From: Zelopaecilomyces penicillatus
Taxonomy: Eukaryota; Ascomycota; Sordariomycetes; Hypocreales; Pseudodiploosporaceae
Reading direction: 5' to 3'
DNA length: 64,000 nucleotides
Assembly: GCA_005765155.1 (NCBI GenBank)
Contig: VCCP01000004.1
Coordinates: 1,674,001-1,738,000 of the forward strand
Shown here: piece by piece, positions 21,728-34,468 of the stretch
Position numbering within the stretch: the stretch's first letter is position 1
How the letters are laid out: each line of letters starts with the position of its first letter
Translations under genes and position numbers: made by a program
The notes under the pieces: model-generated
Database searches by the model: none
Told to the model about the DNA's origin: nothing
The model's input: the letters and a program-made list of their open reading frames with translations, nothing else

Positions 21728-22973
21728 ATGGCGAAGGCGAAACAAACAAAGCGCGGCGGCGCTTCCAGTACCCCATATGAACGACCCGGTGGCGCTGCAG
21801 GAGGCGGCAGCAGTAGCAGCAAAAATAATGTATTCAAGTTCAACACAAGCTTCGGCCAACATATCCTGAAGAACCCTGGTGTGTCTGATGCGATTGTCGA
21901 CAAGGCATATCTGAAGCCAACGGATACTGTTCTCGAGGTCGGCCCTGGTACCGGAAACTTGACGGTGCGGATTCTTGAGCGTGCCAAAAAATGCATATGT
22001 GTAGAGTTGGATCCCAGGATGGCGGCCGAAGTGACCAAGCGAGTGCAGGGCAAGCCTGAGCAGCGCAAGCTGGAAGTATTGCTCGGCGATGTGATCAAAA
22101 CTGAGCTTCCTCCTTTCGACGTGTGCATTTCCAATACCCCCTATCAGGTAATTTGATCCAAGTGAGCGACCAATCGAGTATCTATACATGTATCTGACAA
22201 GCGACACACAGATTTCCAGTCCACTCGTATTCAAGCTTCTCTCTTTGCCCAACCCGCCACGCACATCAGTTCTCATGTTTCAGCGCGAATTTGCCCTCCG
22301 TCTAACAGCCCGGCCCGGCGATGCTCTGTATTGCCGTCTCTCCGTCAATGCCCAGTTCTGGGCCAAGATCACCCACATCATGAAGGTCGGCAAGAACAAC
22401 TTCAGACCCCCGCCTCAAGTTGAATCTTCCGTCGTTCGAATTGAACCCAAGATTGGCAAGGACCGACCCAATGTCAGCTGGGATGAATGGGATGGCCTTC
22501 TCCGTGTGTGTTTCGTCCGCAAGAACAAGACCCTCCGCGCTAGTTGGTTGGGCACAAAGGAGGTTTTAGCCATGGTGGAGCGCAACTACCGGACATGGTG
22601 CGCCATGAACGGCACCGCTATTGACGAAACCGTCGTAGAGGATGGTGATGACCAGGATGACATGGACATGGATGACGGTGACGCAAACGAAAACGACGAC
22701 GACGCAGGCATGGATATAGAGGATGACAACGGAGATGCAGACGGAGACGATACCCCCAGTTTCTTCCAGGAGCTCAAAGCCGCTTCCGCAAACGTCCCCA
22801 AGACCAAAAGCAAGAGGAAGAAGACCAAGGTCGCCGAGCTTGTGCGCGAAAAGATTCGCAAGGTCCTCGAAGATGTGACTGAACTGGCCGACAAGCGAGC
22901 GGGTAAATGCGACGAGAACGACTTCTTACGATTACTATTTGCCTTTAATGAGGAGGGTATCCATTTCTCATAA
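21728..22973 (+). CDS. DIM1: 18S rRNA adenine dimethyltransferase Dim1
   Basis: KsgA/Dim1 family; dimethylates two adjacent adenines in the 3' hairpin of 18S rRNA and is needed for pre-rRNA processing in the nucleolus and cytoplasm. Two exons, 21728-22147 and 22212-22973, give 393 residues; the 64-nt intron falls within the NTPYQ|ISSPL motif. SAM-binding motif VLEVGPGTGNLTV is near residues 72-84. Catalytic motif IV NTPYQ is at about 136-140. The target-binding domain has RTSVLMFQREFALRL, VNAQFWAKI and FRPPPQVESSVVRI. An acidic Asp/Asn-rich insertion at about residues 283-320 separates the conserved core from the C-terminal helical part, followed by a basic KTKSKRKKTK stretch. The C-terminus (FLRLLFAFNEEGIHF) matches the usual Dim1 ending, so the gene is complete. 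Confidence 0.96.
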
Positions 22974-24189
22974 ACACTCAAGTGGGGGGGAAGATGAGCC
23001 CCAAAAATGGAAACCCAAAAATCACATATAAAAAAAACCACAACAATATGAAACCATGAGGAACGACCATTTTCAGCACTTTTCTTCCCCTATTTTCCGT
23101 TTTGTTTACTTGCTTGCCCCTTTTGAGTTTCAATGAGATCAAAAAAGTTCGGGGAGAATATGGCGCTCTAGGAGTTCTTCGACAGGCATCTCGTTTTGTT
23201 AATTAAGATTGTTTATCTAGCAAAAAGTGTACTGCTGTTTGCGCTTTTGGTCTGGTAGAAAGCACGTACTTAAAAAAATACACACTTTTCACTATAAATC
23301 ACACAATGCTGCCACCATTGAGATCATCTTTCATGAAATATTCCGATTCACACGTTGGTGGTATCCTTGATAAAATATATTCTTAACCCCCCTCCTTTAT
23401 GATTTGCCAACAATCTCTTATTACAATGTGAGTTTTTTTTGGTTTGGTTCTGTTGCATCTCCTGAAACTATGTACCAAGGTTTCAAGAAAAGGGAAAAAA
23501 AGAGGAGCCCTTTCTCTTGGGTGATTCATTCATACACTCCAGCAACTCTCTCTTTTTTTCCTCTTCCGTTTTTTGTCACTGTCGGTTGGCCATCCTTTCA
23601 GACCCCCTCTTTCTGTGTACTTTCTCTGTATCGTTCTGAAGCATCTTTAAAACCTTCCATGTCATAAAACCGTTACAATTACAAAATGTAGTTGCCACTT
23701 TTGTCCATCTATAGTCGCAAATAATAATAAAAAAAAAAAAGAAACTCCCCCTTCACAATAACTTTCTTGCAATCGCTTTTTGTTTCCTAACGTGGGAGGG
23801 GGAGAGTCCCTCGCTTTCGGGAATCCACTCAAATCTAGAGGTGTGCGTCAAATAAAGTCGAGAATCAACGAGGGAGTTGCGATTGACGCTCGCTATCCCG
23901 TTGGTTTCAAGGGATGATGGCCATGTCGATCCCGGAACTCCACAATAGGGTACAGGCAGGCAAGGCTTTGGGTTATTGATAACCAAAAAAAGATTGCAAG
24001 AAAGATGAAACAAAAACCCCAATCTTTCGTAACTCTGTAGTGTTCGGCCGTAATTTGGTTTGGAAATTTCAAATCCAACGCCGGTGCTCGCTAAAATAAT
24101 ACGCCATGCGCGCTCAATGTACACAGGAAAAAAAAACAAAGGGAAAAAAGATATTAGTAGATGCTTTCCATCTCGCAGGAGAGTAGCAT
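22974..24189. other. Convergent 3' region, DIM1 / VAC7
   Basis: 1.2 kb between convergent stop codons. It is rich in short A and T runs (for example 23736-23748) typical of 3' UTRs and poly(A) signals. No coding sequence is recognised. Confidence 0.5.
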
Positions 24190-26803
24190 CTACTTTCGTG
24201 TTAATGTGGAGTTGGGCTCCAGCGACGGATCGTTGGCCGAGTTCGGCTTCACCGTCGTCCTCCCCGACACTGTTGCGGTGCGGATTTGGGCGCTGAGTGG
24301 AAGGCTATACTTGACCACACCTTTGATGATGATGTCGAATTCTTTCTGATATATCCTTTCCCAGCGTTTTGACCCGCCTGAAGTGCCGTTTCCGGGATAC
24401 GCGAGCTGTAATTCTCCCGTTGAGGAGGAGGTACCCTGGTGAAACAGAGAACCCTCAAAGGTGAGAGGACTATCAAACTCAGTAATCCGTCCAAGCAAAA
24501 CGTTTGGCTTGGAGTCATCATCATCGCCACCACCAGTGGGGGGATCATTGATCGGGTCATCCATTGGGCGAACGATGCCAACGTCGGGAGATTTTGGCCC
24601 ATCGGGGGTTTCCCACCAATCTGAATCAGCACCAGCATACTCTGATTTGGCAAATATTTCCAGATTCGCTTTATCGATCGTGACAACCACAATGTTGGGA
24701 TTATGAGCCTTGACTGTAATATCAAACATCAAAACTTGTTCGCTTGTGACGACGTTTTGAATGGAAACAATCTCTATGCCGCTCATAGGTTGCGATGTTG
24801 CAAACATGAAGCCAATTGCACCTGTGATAACCAGCAAGAACATCATGGTCAACACAAGGCATGCTGCAAATCGATTGAGATACGATGATCTCCTTGTGTA
24901 AGTTTGGGATTCAGCTTGGCGCAGATTGTGAGGTCTTCGCTGGAAACGACCGCTTCTGCCAGATCGGCCATTCTCAAGTAAAGGCGTACGTTCGTCATCG
25001 GCACCGGTAGTATCGTCCAAGTCGTAGCTCGATGATATTTGCATGGCAGACCTCTTAGTACTCAGATGAGTACGTGCCGAATAATGTGATCTTGGACTCG
25101 GGGGAACAGGTGATTGACGCCCGTTTTGCGGACCAATCTTGGGTCTTGCTGCAGCCGGGAATGGCGACTCATTGTCGAAAAGTGAGGCGTGACCGTTGCC
25201 AGGCTGTCGACCCCAGCGGCCAATGTGATGGTGCTGTCTAACTGTGCCTCTGGCAGAACCCCCAATGCTTCTACCAGTGCCCTTTCCGTCATCCTCACCG
25301 GGTGTCAGACTTTCATTTCCGTTGCTGAACGTGTTGGCAAATTTCATGCTCTTTTTGGGGACGATGCCAGGACCAACGCCTTCCAAAACACCGTATATGG
25401 ATCGTAGGTTCTGTCGATCCGCCTGGCTAGCCATGGATGTAGCACTTGGCGTCCGTGAATGGAATCTTCGTGTGGCTCGGTCACCCCCATTATCCGGAGG
25501 ATTAGAATCGTATACGAAAGTCTCCTCTGAGTCTGATGTGTTGGCTTCATCAACAGCACTAGCAATGTTGGCCTCGAATATATCGGCCTTGGATGACACT
25601 GGGGAAAAAAAACACAGTTAGCGAAAATAAAAAAACGTAATGATGTTTTGCAGGTATGACGAGGCCTAGCTTACCTGTTCCAGGAACAACCGCTGGCTGT
25701 TTGCGGGTAGTCTTTTTCTTTTCCTTCTTGGGCCTTATTGTTTCTGTGCTCGGTTTAGCCTTGAGGGTTCCGTTGGCTCCATCAACCTTTGTGCCTGTTG
25801 ACAAGGGCATTTGAGGGATGCTTGGTACTGTCTCCGTCTCAACAGTCATGGTCTGCTTGGACGTTTCTGGCTTTGGTTTGGCTTGCTTGGATGATATGCT
25901 AGAATGTCTCGTTAGAAGAGGCGGTGGAACAGACGCTGTCCTCCTCGACTCGACTTTGGCGCTGCTGTCACTTCCACTCTCATGTGTGGGCAAGTTGGGC
26001 CTTGCCCGCAAGGTCCGGTTGACATCGTGAAGAGCGGTGTCGGACTGGTGCTCAGGGTATAAGAGCTTCTCCTTGATTTGCTCCAACAGACCATTGTCTG
26101 TACCTTGCGAGGGAGAGTTGGGTTGGCTAACTTCCTGAACTGTCTCTAGTGGCCCCCGGGCTGGGGTTCTGATGCCGGAAGGCATTTGAGGGTCTTCCGA
26201 TTCACCTTCGTTCGCTGCCAGCTGCGAGTCTGCCGGTTGAGGAGAGGGAGTCGGGCGCTGGACGTTGATGAGGGGGGTTTCTACCTCGTTAACTCGTGAA
26301 GCGTTGGTAGGTTTATTCAATATGGGTGAAGGCGACCGCAAACGCGGTGAGACTGGCCATCGCGGATTATCCTTCAACTCCTGTGGGAGTGTAGGTTTCA
26401 CCGGTGTCGGCGCCTGGATAGGAGTGTCTTGTTGTGCTGTAGGTAGTAGGGTCGGTGTCGTCGTCGCAGAAAGGACTCGGGCAGCCGATGCAAGGCCAGT
26501 GACAAGAGGCTGTTTGATCAGTCGAGAAGGGCTCAGATCCTGTTGACTGTTTTTGCGTGATCTAGAGTTGCTGAGTCGACTTGACGAGGTTGATCGCCTG
26601 GGGTGACGGGTCGGAGAGACGTCTCGGGAACCCATGGGCGAGGGCGACATAGAGTTTGCTGCTGACGATTGCCTCGATGTCTGACTAGCGGTCGATGCTC
26701 TGCTAGATGGACCTGCAGGTGCGGGTTGGGAATTCGCCATGCTGTTACTGGACTGAGTGGCGCCGTCAGGGCCGCCGTCCATCACAGCCGATGACGGGTT
26801 CAT
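24190..26803 (-). CDS. VAC7: Vac7-like vacuolar regulator of PtdIns(3,5)P2 synthesis
   Basis: Two exons, 26803-25675 and 25598-24190, give 845 residues (intron of 76 nt, phase 1). Residues about 1-600 are disordered and rich in Ser, Pro, Thr and Gln. One membrane segment (FAACLVLTMMFLLVITGAIGFMF, about 620-643) follows a basic RRSSYLNR stretch. The C-terminal about 200 residues form a luminal beta-sandwich with LEA-2-like character (IEIVSIQNVVTSEQVLMFDI, NPNIVVVTIDKANLEIFA). This order fits yeast Vac7, a vacuolar membrane activator of the Fab1 lipid kinase complex; the regulation of vacuole size and osmotic response is family knowledge. The conserved part is the C-terminal domain; the N-terminus cannot be checked without alignment. 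The acidic patch DERTPLLENG just before the membrane segment resembles a dileucine sorting signal. Confidence 0.85.
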
Positions 26804-29800
26804 GGGAGCAAGAGGGAAATCAAGTTGTGGGGTGTTTGCGGAGCATGCATGCCAGCAAGGCGGGCCTCAGCAGGGTCAATGACTAGGACTGCTAATATCG
26901 ACCAAGATCTGGGTCATCGTGGTTGGCTCGTCATGAATGCGATTCCGTGGTGCCCAACGGGTTCGACGTGCGTGCGGGCTCTGCGTCGGCTTGTCTTGGC
27001 CGCTGGCTGGCTAGACTGTCTTTTTTCCCGGTGCTGGTTTTGTCGCTACTACTGCCGTAGCCGTAACCGTTGCCGCTGTTACTGCTATCTGCTATCGTGT
27101 TTACTGTGCGCGTATGCGTGGGTTGTGTGCGGTGTGCGTGCGTAGATGCGCGGATGTGTGTCAGTTTGGTGCAAAAGTATGAATGCTGGCGCCAGTCTGC
27201 ACAGAGAACGTGGGAAGGTGAATATTCAAGCCGGGGAAGAGAATGGGGATTGGATGCTGGGGGTTTAGTGCGCGAGGGATGACACAATCAATCGGGACGC
27301 CGGCCAGCTGTGGAACTTGGCTCAGGGCGGCGCTAGCAGAAGAGAGGAGGGACATGGGCGTGCCTTGAGGGCAGGCATGCGATGATGTCGTTGTGATGGG
27401 GGGCTTTGGCGGATCGCTTGTACAGGCTACGCCAGAGGATACCGTGCAATATGCACTGTATAACCCCCCCCTCCAACAGGGCTTTGGGCTGATGCCCTGT
27501 CCGGGGGGGCCCACAGGTGGCATCCCAGCGGTGAAGTAATTAATTAGTACGCACTCGTACTCGTACGCACCGTATTTGGCGCTAGGGTGTCAAATGCACT
27601 GTAATAATAGGTACCGGTATGCTCGTCCAGTGCAGGCCACAGCTATTATTGTACAGGGGAACATCGTGGGGGTAATTAGTGAGGCCATTCATTCTGCTCT
27701 GCCCTCCAGCTGGAAATCAGCACACATCAACAAACCGGAACACTAGCGAATGAGGACATCACCCTCTGCTGGCCCAGTGGCATCAAGCTCTTTGGGGGCC
27801 GCGACGAGGAAAAACCGAGACGCCATCTTCAACGGACAGTGCCATGTGAAATACTGTTTTGCACAGACGGGAGACGGCGCAGCACACTAGGGCTACGGCA
27901 ACACATGCCAGCAGAGGTAGCTCGTACTCACATCCCGTTTGTTGGGGACTGCGGCCTCTCTCGCTGGGTGCACGGGCAGCTTCGCCAGCACTCATCAGGT
28001 AGGTTGCTAGGTAATAATAATCACAACAAGCCCGGACAGCGCACCGGACCAGCCGCCAGCACAGCACAGCAGGCCTCAGTGCGAAGCTCCTCCAGCTGGC
28101 ACTGGGTATCCGCAAAAAACACAGCTCTCAGCAGTACCGTGTACATGCCCTCCATGGCTTGGGGGCCTCTAACGCCGCGTCCTTGGGACAGGGCCTCCAC
28201 TCCCATTTTTTCCCTTGTTGCTGGAGAGTGTGTGTTGCTGCAACGCAACCTTGCCAGGTGGCATCCTGTAATAGCAGGAAGAGTTGGTTCACACACGCCC
28301 CCTTGAACGCCAACTGAGAGGAAGCCAGCCGTTATTACGTAGTACATATGAGTACCTGCGCTTGCAAGGGAATCTACCAGGCAATACTAACTCTGAACCA
28401 AAATTCAACAAAAAAAAATACAGAGTGAGAGAGAGAGAGTGTGAGTGAGACTCTCAGGCTAGCTATTTCAATGGCGTCCCGGCTCGTCGTTGGAGCGTTT
28501 GCCGCTAACCTGCATTTTGATTAATACCCCATGTTCTATTACCCATCGTTCGGGTTTCTCGATGTCGTGTCACTGAGAAGAAGCCAAAGTACGTAAAGGA
28601 AATAATTACTACTAGGTGTAAGCTTGCTAAATGAACGCTTCGTCCGTCCGTTCGCCCCCCCCCCCCCCCCCCCCTCCGCTATTTCGGACATGCCAGAGCC
28701 CGGGTCCAGAACAAATAGGTACTTGTAGAGCAAACAACGAAAAGCAAAAGACCTGGACGTGCCAAAGGGGTATAACCAGAAAAACACACAAAGGTATTCC
28801 CCCCCAACCAGCATTATCGTTGCTTGCTTCTTAATTCTCTCCCTTCACTTTTTTTGTGTTACGGGGCTTTTTGTCCTAGAGATGCTCATGTGCGCAGCCA
28901 GATGCGCGTCATTCATCTTGTCATACACGCGCGCACACCTTTTCTTGTGTCCTCATTGTCATTGTCAACTGAACCCCAGAAAGAGTAATAGTAGCTAGCT
29001 TACTCCGTTCCACTCACGTCACGGATTAAATAGAGCCCAAGTCATTTATGCTGTCATTGGCATTTGCTATCCCTTGTCTAAATCACAGCCTCTACAAATT
29101 ATACAAGGCAAGTCACTCACTCGTACAAGCATTCATCACTTGTGCTGGTATGCATTTTCATATCCCCCTTGATTTCCTCATCGGAATGCTGTTTCACCTT
29201 TTGTCCCAGACAGAAGGAAAAACCCTAAAATAAGATAAGTAAGAAAAAAGACACACACACAAAACTCAATATTAATTCACACACAAGACGGAGCTGTTGG
29301 TGGTTCGTCTTCTGTCTCACCAGAACCATGTAAACGCTAAAAGAAAAAGTGAGCGAGGGTTTTCCATCGTCTACGCTGATACTACTTCGACAACACATGT
29401 TGTCACATAATGGCCTTGAGGTACTGATCATGTACTGCTCGCTAGGAACAAGGCACATTTGGGCCCGAAGACCCCGGGACATGAACACCGTACCTTGCCT
29501 TGGGTATTCTTTTTTCCCTGTCCCCTTCTCTCTAAGACCACCCGGCTGGAACCCCCATCGGTGCTAGTTGCGGAAGATATTGTCCAACGAAGGGATCTGG
29601 AATTCCAGGCTCATGGTTTGATGTGTTTTCAGCAGGTTCCAAAGCTCTCAATCCAACTTTAAGCGAGTACGAATACTGGAGAATGCGCGCCTTTGATATA
29701 CCTTATGAATTACAGAGCATTTAAGCTACTTCTGGGCTCTTGTAAACCCCCGCCATTCTTGATGCTCCCTTCTAGAGATCAGTCAATCAAAGACTTGAAC

Positions 29801-32536
29801 CTGTATTACTCCATCATTGTCCATGTCAACAAAGAAGAAGAGGCTCTGTCCTGCACACACACCTGCACCCTGTATGTGCACCTCCCTCTCGCCTCGGTAC
29901 CTAACACTGATTGATCAGCCCAGACCCTTGCCTTTGACGGGGGCCCGTCCCGCCGCATCCGCTCTATCCGCCCCCCATCTCCAATGCCCATCCAACCCTC
30001 CCATCCAACGAACATGTCAGCCCAAATCTGACGGACAGGCACAAAACATGCCAAAAAAAGAAAAAGAACTCGCTCGAACGCGGCATTTCCTGCAAAACAG
30101 CGCATACATTTTCGTGTAAGCGACTGCCTACTGCCCCTCTCAGCCTGGCTTCTCAATCTTTCCAGCAGAAATTTTCATCCAGAATTGTCTTGCGGGTCTC
30201 AAAGCCACACCCTCTTTTTTTCTTGTGATCGTGATCTAGGGCCAATCGCTTGACATGTGAAGTCTCACGACGACACCCTTTCTCGGTGAAATAGTTAGTT
30301 ACCTTGGTTTGATAGCAAACATACATACAATAGAGTTTCGCGGCATATGATGGCATGGGGGGGCGAGAGTTTGTCCGTTTGCCCGAATGCCAGCCGGTGG
30401 TGTAAGACTTTTTTGCATTCTACATGAATTCCGTACATACCTACCTCAGTTTGCTTTAGTACCTCATCTGCCACTGCAATCCGTAGTAGGTATGGAAGAG
30501 ATCTGAGTCGTTTCCCTTTTCAAGGGCTCATCAACAAGGGATCTCTGTGTCCTATGTCCTGAGCTCCATACCAAATTCAGATAAACACCCTCGCTTCCCT
30601 TCCCACACGCAGGCCACCACATCTACACAACACAATGTGTGTGCGTGGGTCGCAACAAGGCTAGGACAAGGTATGTAACCCAAAGCGTGTTCCGTTCCTG
30701 GCGGTCATGGCAGTCATCCAGCATCAGCCATGGGGCTCCAACGGTTGATGTGGTCCATTCCGCCCTCTTCCCTCCATCCAGCCTCTCAGAGCCCGACACG
30801 ACAGATGCTGGGGATGGGGGGGAGTCGGCCCCTGGCAAGCCCACACCGTTCTAGCCAGCACCCTCCTCCATTGCCCTTTGTGGCCTTCTCTTCATTCTTC
30901 GTTGCTCGTAGCTCCCCCCGGGGGGTTCTCTTGCCTTGGTTCCGTGTTCCCGTATCGTTAGCGTGCCCTGTAACGAGTGGAGGTATCCTACCTGGCAAGG
31001 AGCGCTTGAGGGTCTTCGTACGACAGTCATGCTGGAGCTTTTGCCCCGGCTTCCATGCCGCCATTCATCATCGGCCACACCACTGCACAAACACTGATAT
31101 GTCATTGACGGCTACAGTAACCACCACACAGCCGCTCCAATACCCATTCCATCCCAGAACAGATATTCTTGTGCAACCGCCCTCTTTTGTGATTACAACT
31201 GGCAAATGAAACCAAACGTATATCAAAGCTGGTCTCGTGATAGCTATCAAGGCCCCTTGTCATTGGGTGAACTGCTCCGTTTCACGATACAGTCACAACA
31301 ACAAAGAGCCTTGGAGTAATTCCTTCTTCTCCCCAAAAGGAAAGCAAACAATATGATATAATAACTCAAGCATTCTGCATACCCCCCCTTTCCCCTCCCC
31401 CATGCATACTTTTCAAATGCTAGGAACCTATCAAACGACCGGGTTCCTGCACAGATGATCAGTTCTGTCTTTTGTTGTCTCCCATCGTGCAGACATACCT
31501 ACATAAAATACATACATAAGCTGTAGCCAGCCCCCAAACCCCCCATTAAAGATGGCAAAACACATAATCTAAACAGGCTTTCTTACCTACTTCTTATTTT
31601 GTTATGCTTTATAATCCAAAAACACCCAAAAATATCCATCGGCAGATGACCGATCCTTCTTCGTTTTCACCTTTCTTGTCACAGCAGCTCGTTTTGACAA
31701 ATCAACCCTCCCAAGAATAAACACACCAAACTTTGGCCCCCTCCCCCCATCCTCTCTTGACGAAGCTGCGGTCTCTTCTTCTGACCTAACCCGCATATGA
31801 GACCCTCTCAAAGGAATCCCATCACAAGCGAGAGACATGATAGTCCCTCCTGGCGGTTACAGTACCTAACACTGCGCATGTGAAAGTCTCATAACATACA
31901 CACAGGGTTCTTTTCTCGTTGGGTACGAATGCCGTTCACGAGCAGCTGCCATCTCAGCATGATGTGAACGGAAAAAAAGCCTTCCTTCCAACTTGACTCA
32001 AATTATTACTATCTACGCTGCACAAGCAAAGCCGTCTTGCTGCATGCAATTGGTCATCTTTATTATCTAGCCTGAGAAACGCACTTGACAGACCCATTGG
32101 AGCGCTTGCTTCCGACCTATTCACTGCATTCTATTTGCTGCAGAATATCGTTGTAATACTGACTGGCTTGGTAGTTTTGGTTTCAGGCCAGGAGAAGGCG
32201 TTGTGCAAACGAAAAAGAATAAAAAAAAAGGACAACCATAGAACACCCCCCCAAGGAACTGCCATCACCCGGCGGTAATGCATATCTAGAAACGTAAATC
32301 ATATAACCCGAGCGTTCACCCGCATCATGTTCACTGAATATCCAACCGCTGCCTCCATCGCTGCCCGTTGTCGTCAGTGCCGTGACCCAGAACAAGCGCC
32401 ATATGAATACTAACTACCAGGATATATACTCCACAGACGCCTGCCCAAGTGTGTGCCCCCGAGTTGCCGTGTCACCATAACCCGTATCAACGTCACCCGT
32501 ATCAACATCACATGTCTCCCATCTCCCTGAGCCTGT
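26804..32536. other. 5.7 kb without a recognised gene
   Basis: The left part should hold the VAC7 promoter and leader, the right part the 3' UTR of the coiled-coil gene. A GT-rich block lies at 27105-27165, a C20 tract at 28655-28674 and a short direct repeat at about 32478-32510. Open frames of up to about 155 codons occur (27839-28306 and 30730-31209, plus strand) but they lack domains, a consistent splice pattern or biased codon use. I see no tRNA. The stretch may carry long untranslated exons or noncoding RNA, which cannot be judged from sequence alone. Confidence 0.45.
28655..28674. repeat. C20 homopolymer
   Basis: Twenty cytosines in a row within the gene-free stretch. The length may vary or be a sequencing estimate. 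Confidence 0.95.
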
Positions 32537-34468
32537 CTACTCCGGGATCGGGTCCCCAGGCTGTCCACCCTCTTCCTTCTTGCCCCAACTCCAGCCCGTG
32601 TACCAGCTCGCTCGCTTGTTATCCTTGACAGCGTCTTGATTCTCTTGGACCAACCTGAGTGGTCGCGGCTTGCCACCTGAGAATGTTGTCTGTTTGTCCG
32701 AGTGAGATCGTGGTGGGGACTGCGATGGTGGCGTTGAAATTTCGCCAGAGTTCTCGCTAAGGCTCGACGTCTCGCTTCTCATGCCTGGGAAGTTGCCAGA
32801 TGAAGGGGCTTGACTGCCACTGGGAATGCGAGCGGCTGCGTTGGGGTTCCCTGCCAAGCCTCCTGGTGAAAAGAAAGTATGTGAGTGCCTCGAGTTACCC
32901 ATTGATGGCGAGCCTGGAGCATCTGGTCCTCTATACATCTGGCTAACAAGGCTCGCCGCTCCAGTATATTGATCGCTTTGCGGTCGAGAGCGTCTCGTGC
33001 TTGCCGACCGTCCAAGGTTTCCAATGGGAATGCTTGGGGCCTTGTCTGGGTCTGTATGATCCGCAATGACAGAGAAGGGCCGTTGTCTAGGCCTCGTTGG
33101 CCCTGTTGAGGTAATGGTCATGGCCCGTTGCAACAGTGCAGCACCATTCGACAAGCTCCTCTCATGTGGTGGTGCAGGGAGATCCTTATCCTTGTCTGGT
33201 ACCGCCGGCTTGATATCATCTGACTGGTCCAGAATTGACTCAAAGTCCTGGTGTTGGAGCAGGCGTTCTATAATTTTGTTAATATATAATGTCAACGCCT
33301 TGTTTTGTTCCCTCAGATTCTTGAGCTCGGGATCTGTGCGGTGGTCTTCGCCCTCAACCCGATCAGCATCTGACAACTCATCAGCAAGACTGGAACGACC
33401 AGTGTTGCCTTCCAAAGCGTTTAATGCGTCTTGATTGACACTGGAACCCATGTAACTAAAGTCACTCTGCCCAAAGTCGCCCTTTAGAGTTTTCTCTTGA
33501 AGAAGCAACTGATAGCTTTCGTTGTCCTCCATGAGTCTTGCGTTGGCCATGCGGGCTTCCATCAGCAGTCGCTCTACGCCTTGCAATCTTCCACCGCCCT
33601 GGTTCTCGGACTCGACAAGTTTGATTTGAGCCTCAGCAAGTTCCAACCGCAGTGACTCTATGAGCTTGTCTTTCTGTAGAATCAACTTGGAGCTGCTCCG
33701 TGAATCGCTGCGTTGAATAGACGATGGAGGGGCGAAGCTGCTGCCGTCGAGTGATGGGGAAGCATTCGCAGCTGTGGGTTGTTATATCAGTCAGTTGAAC
33801 TGCTCAGTCATCTACTTTTGGGGCTGTCAAAGTCAAAAGTGAGGACATGTGCACTTACATTGTCTAGATAGTCGAGTCTCATCATCAATAATATTTCGCT
33901 GAGCCAGGCTATCCTTGAGTCGTTGAATGACGGTTTGCATCTCCTCCTCTCGGTTGGCAATTTCCTCCTTCTCTTTGAGAATCGAGCTTCGTTCGGCTTC
34001 ATAAATCGTTTCCAACTCCCGAATCTGACGAGTGCCCTCTCTCTTTTCATTTTTCAGAGTCTCTATAGTCTCCTCGAGTTCGTGGACCTTTTCCTCAAGT
34101 TTGGAGGATTCTGTGACAGCATCATCCAACTTGGACTGGAGGACGTCGTTTTGTTTTTTGTACTGCTCTGATAACTTCTCCTCCTTCTCAAGTCGTTGTT
34201 GAAGATCCTCCATGGCTGAAGCGGCCGCCGCTCTGGCGTCGGAGTCAGCGTTGCTTAACCCGGTATCTCGCCTTGCCACGGCTGCACGGGCAGATACTGG
34301 TGCGCGGACAGATCGTGTTCGGTTGTGGCCTGCCACGGGCTGTGCGGTGCCCGTTGGTGTTGATGACCGTTGTGTGCCGCGAGATGGAGAAGAACTCGGG
34401 GGCGAGGTACCCGTCTCAGATGTTGACACCCTCCCCACTGTGGGCGCCTTCTTGGCAACGGTAGACAT
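32537..34468 (-). CDS. Coiled-coil protein of unknown function
   Basis: Two exons, 34468-33859 and 33771-32537, give 614 residues (87-nt intron, phase 1). Residues 1-75 are Ser/Thr/Pro/Arg-rich. Residues about 75-205 form a long coiled coil with regular heptads (MEDLQQRLEKEEKLSEQYKK and on). Shorter coils follow at about 225-280 and 330-375, the last with the segment LREQNKALTLYINKIIERLL. The C-terminal 200 residues are disordered, ending with the aromatic motif WYTGWSWGKKEE, which looks conserved. Homologues in other fungi are often labelled 'M protein, serotype 2', a name that reflects coil similarity only. A cytoskeletal or polarity scaffold role is a guess. The start at 34468 (MSTVAKKAPTVGR) is the first ATG of the frame. 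Confidence 0.75.

Noticed and set aside
27839..28306. 155-codon plus-strand frame in the gene desert
   Set aside because: No domain, low-complexity composition, and overlapping minus-strand frames of similar length suggest chance.
30730..31209. 159-codon plus-strand frame in the gene desert
   Set aside because: Rich in Pro, Ser and Arg from a C/T-rich stretch, with no motif.
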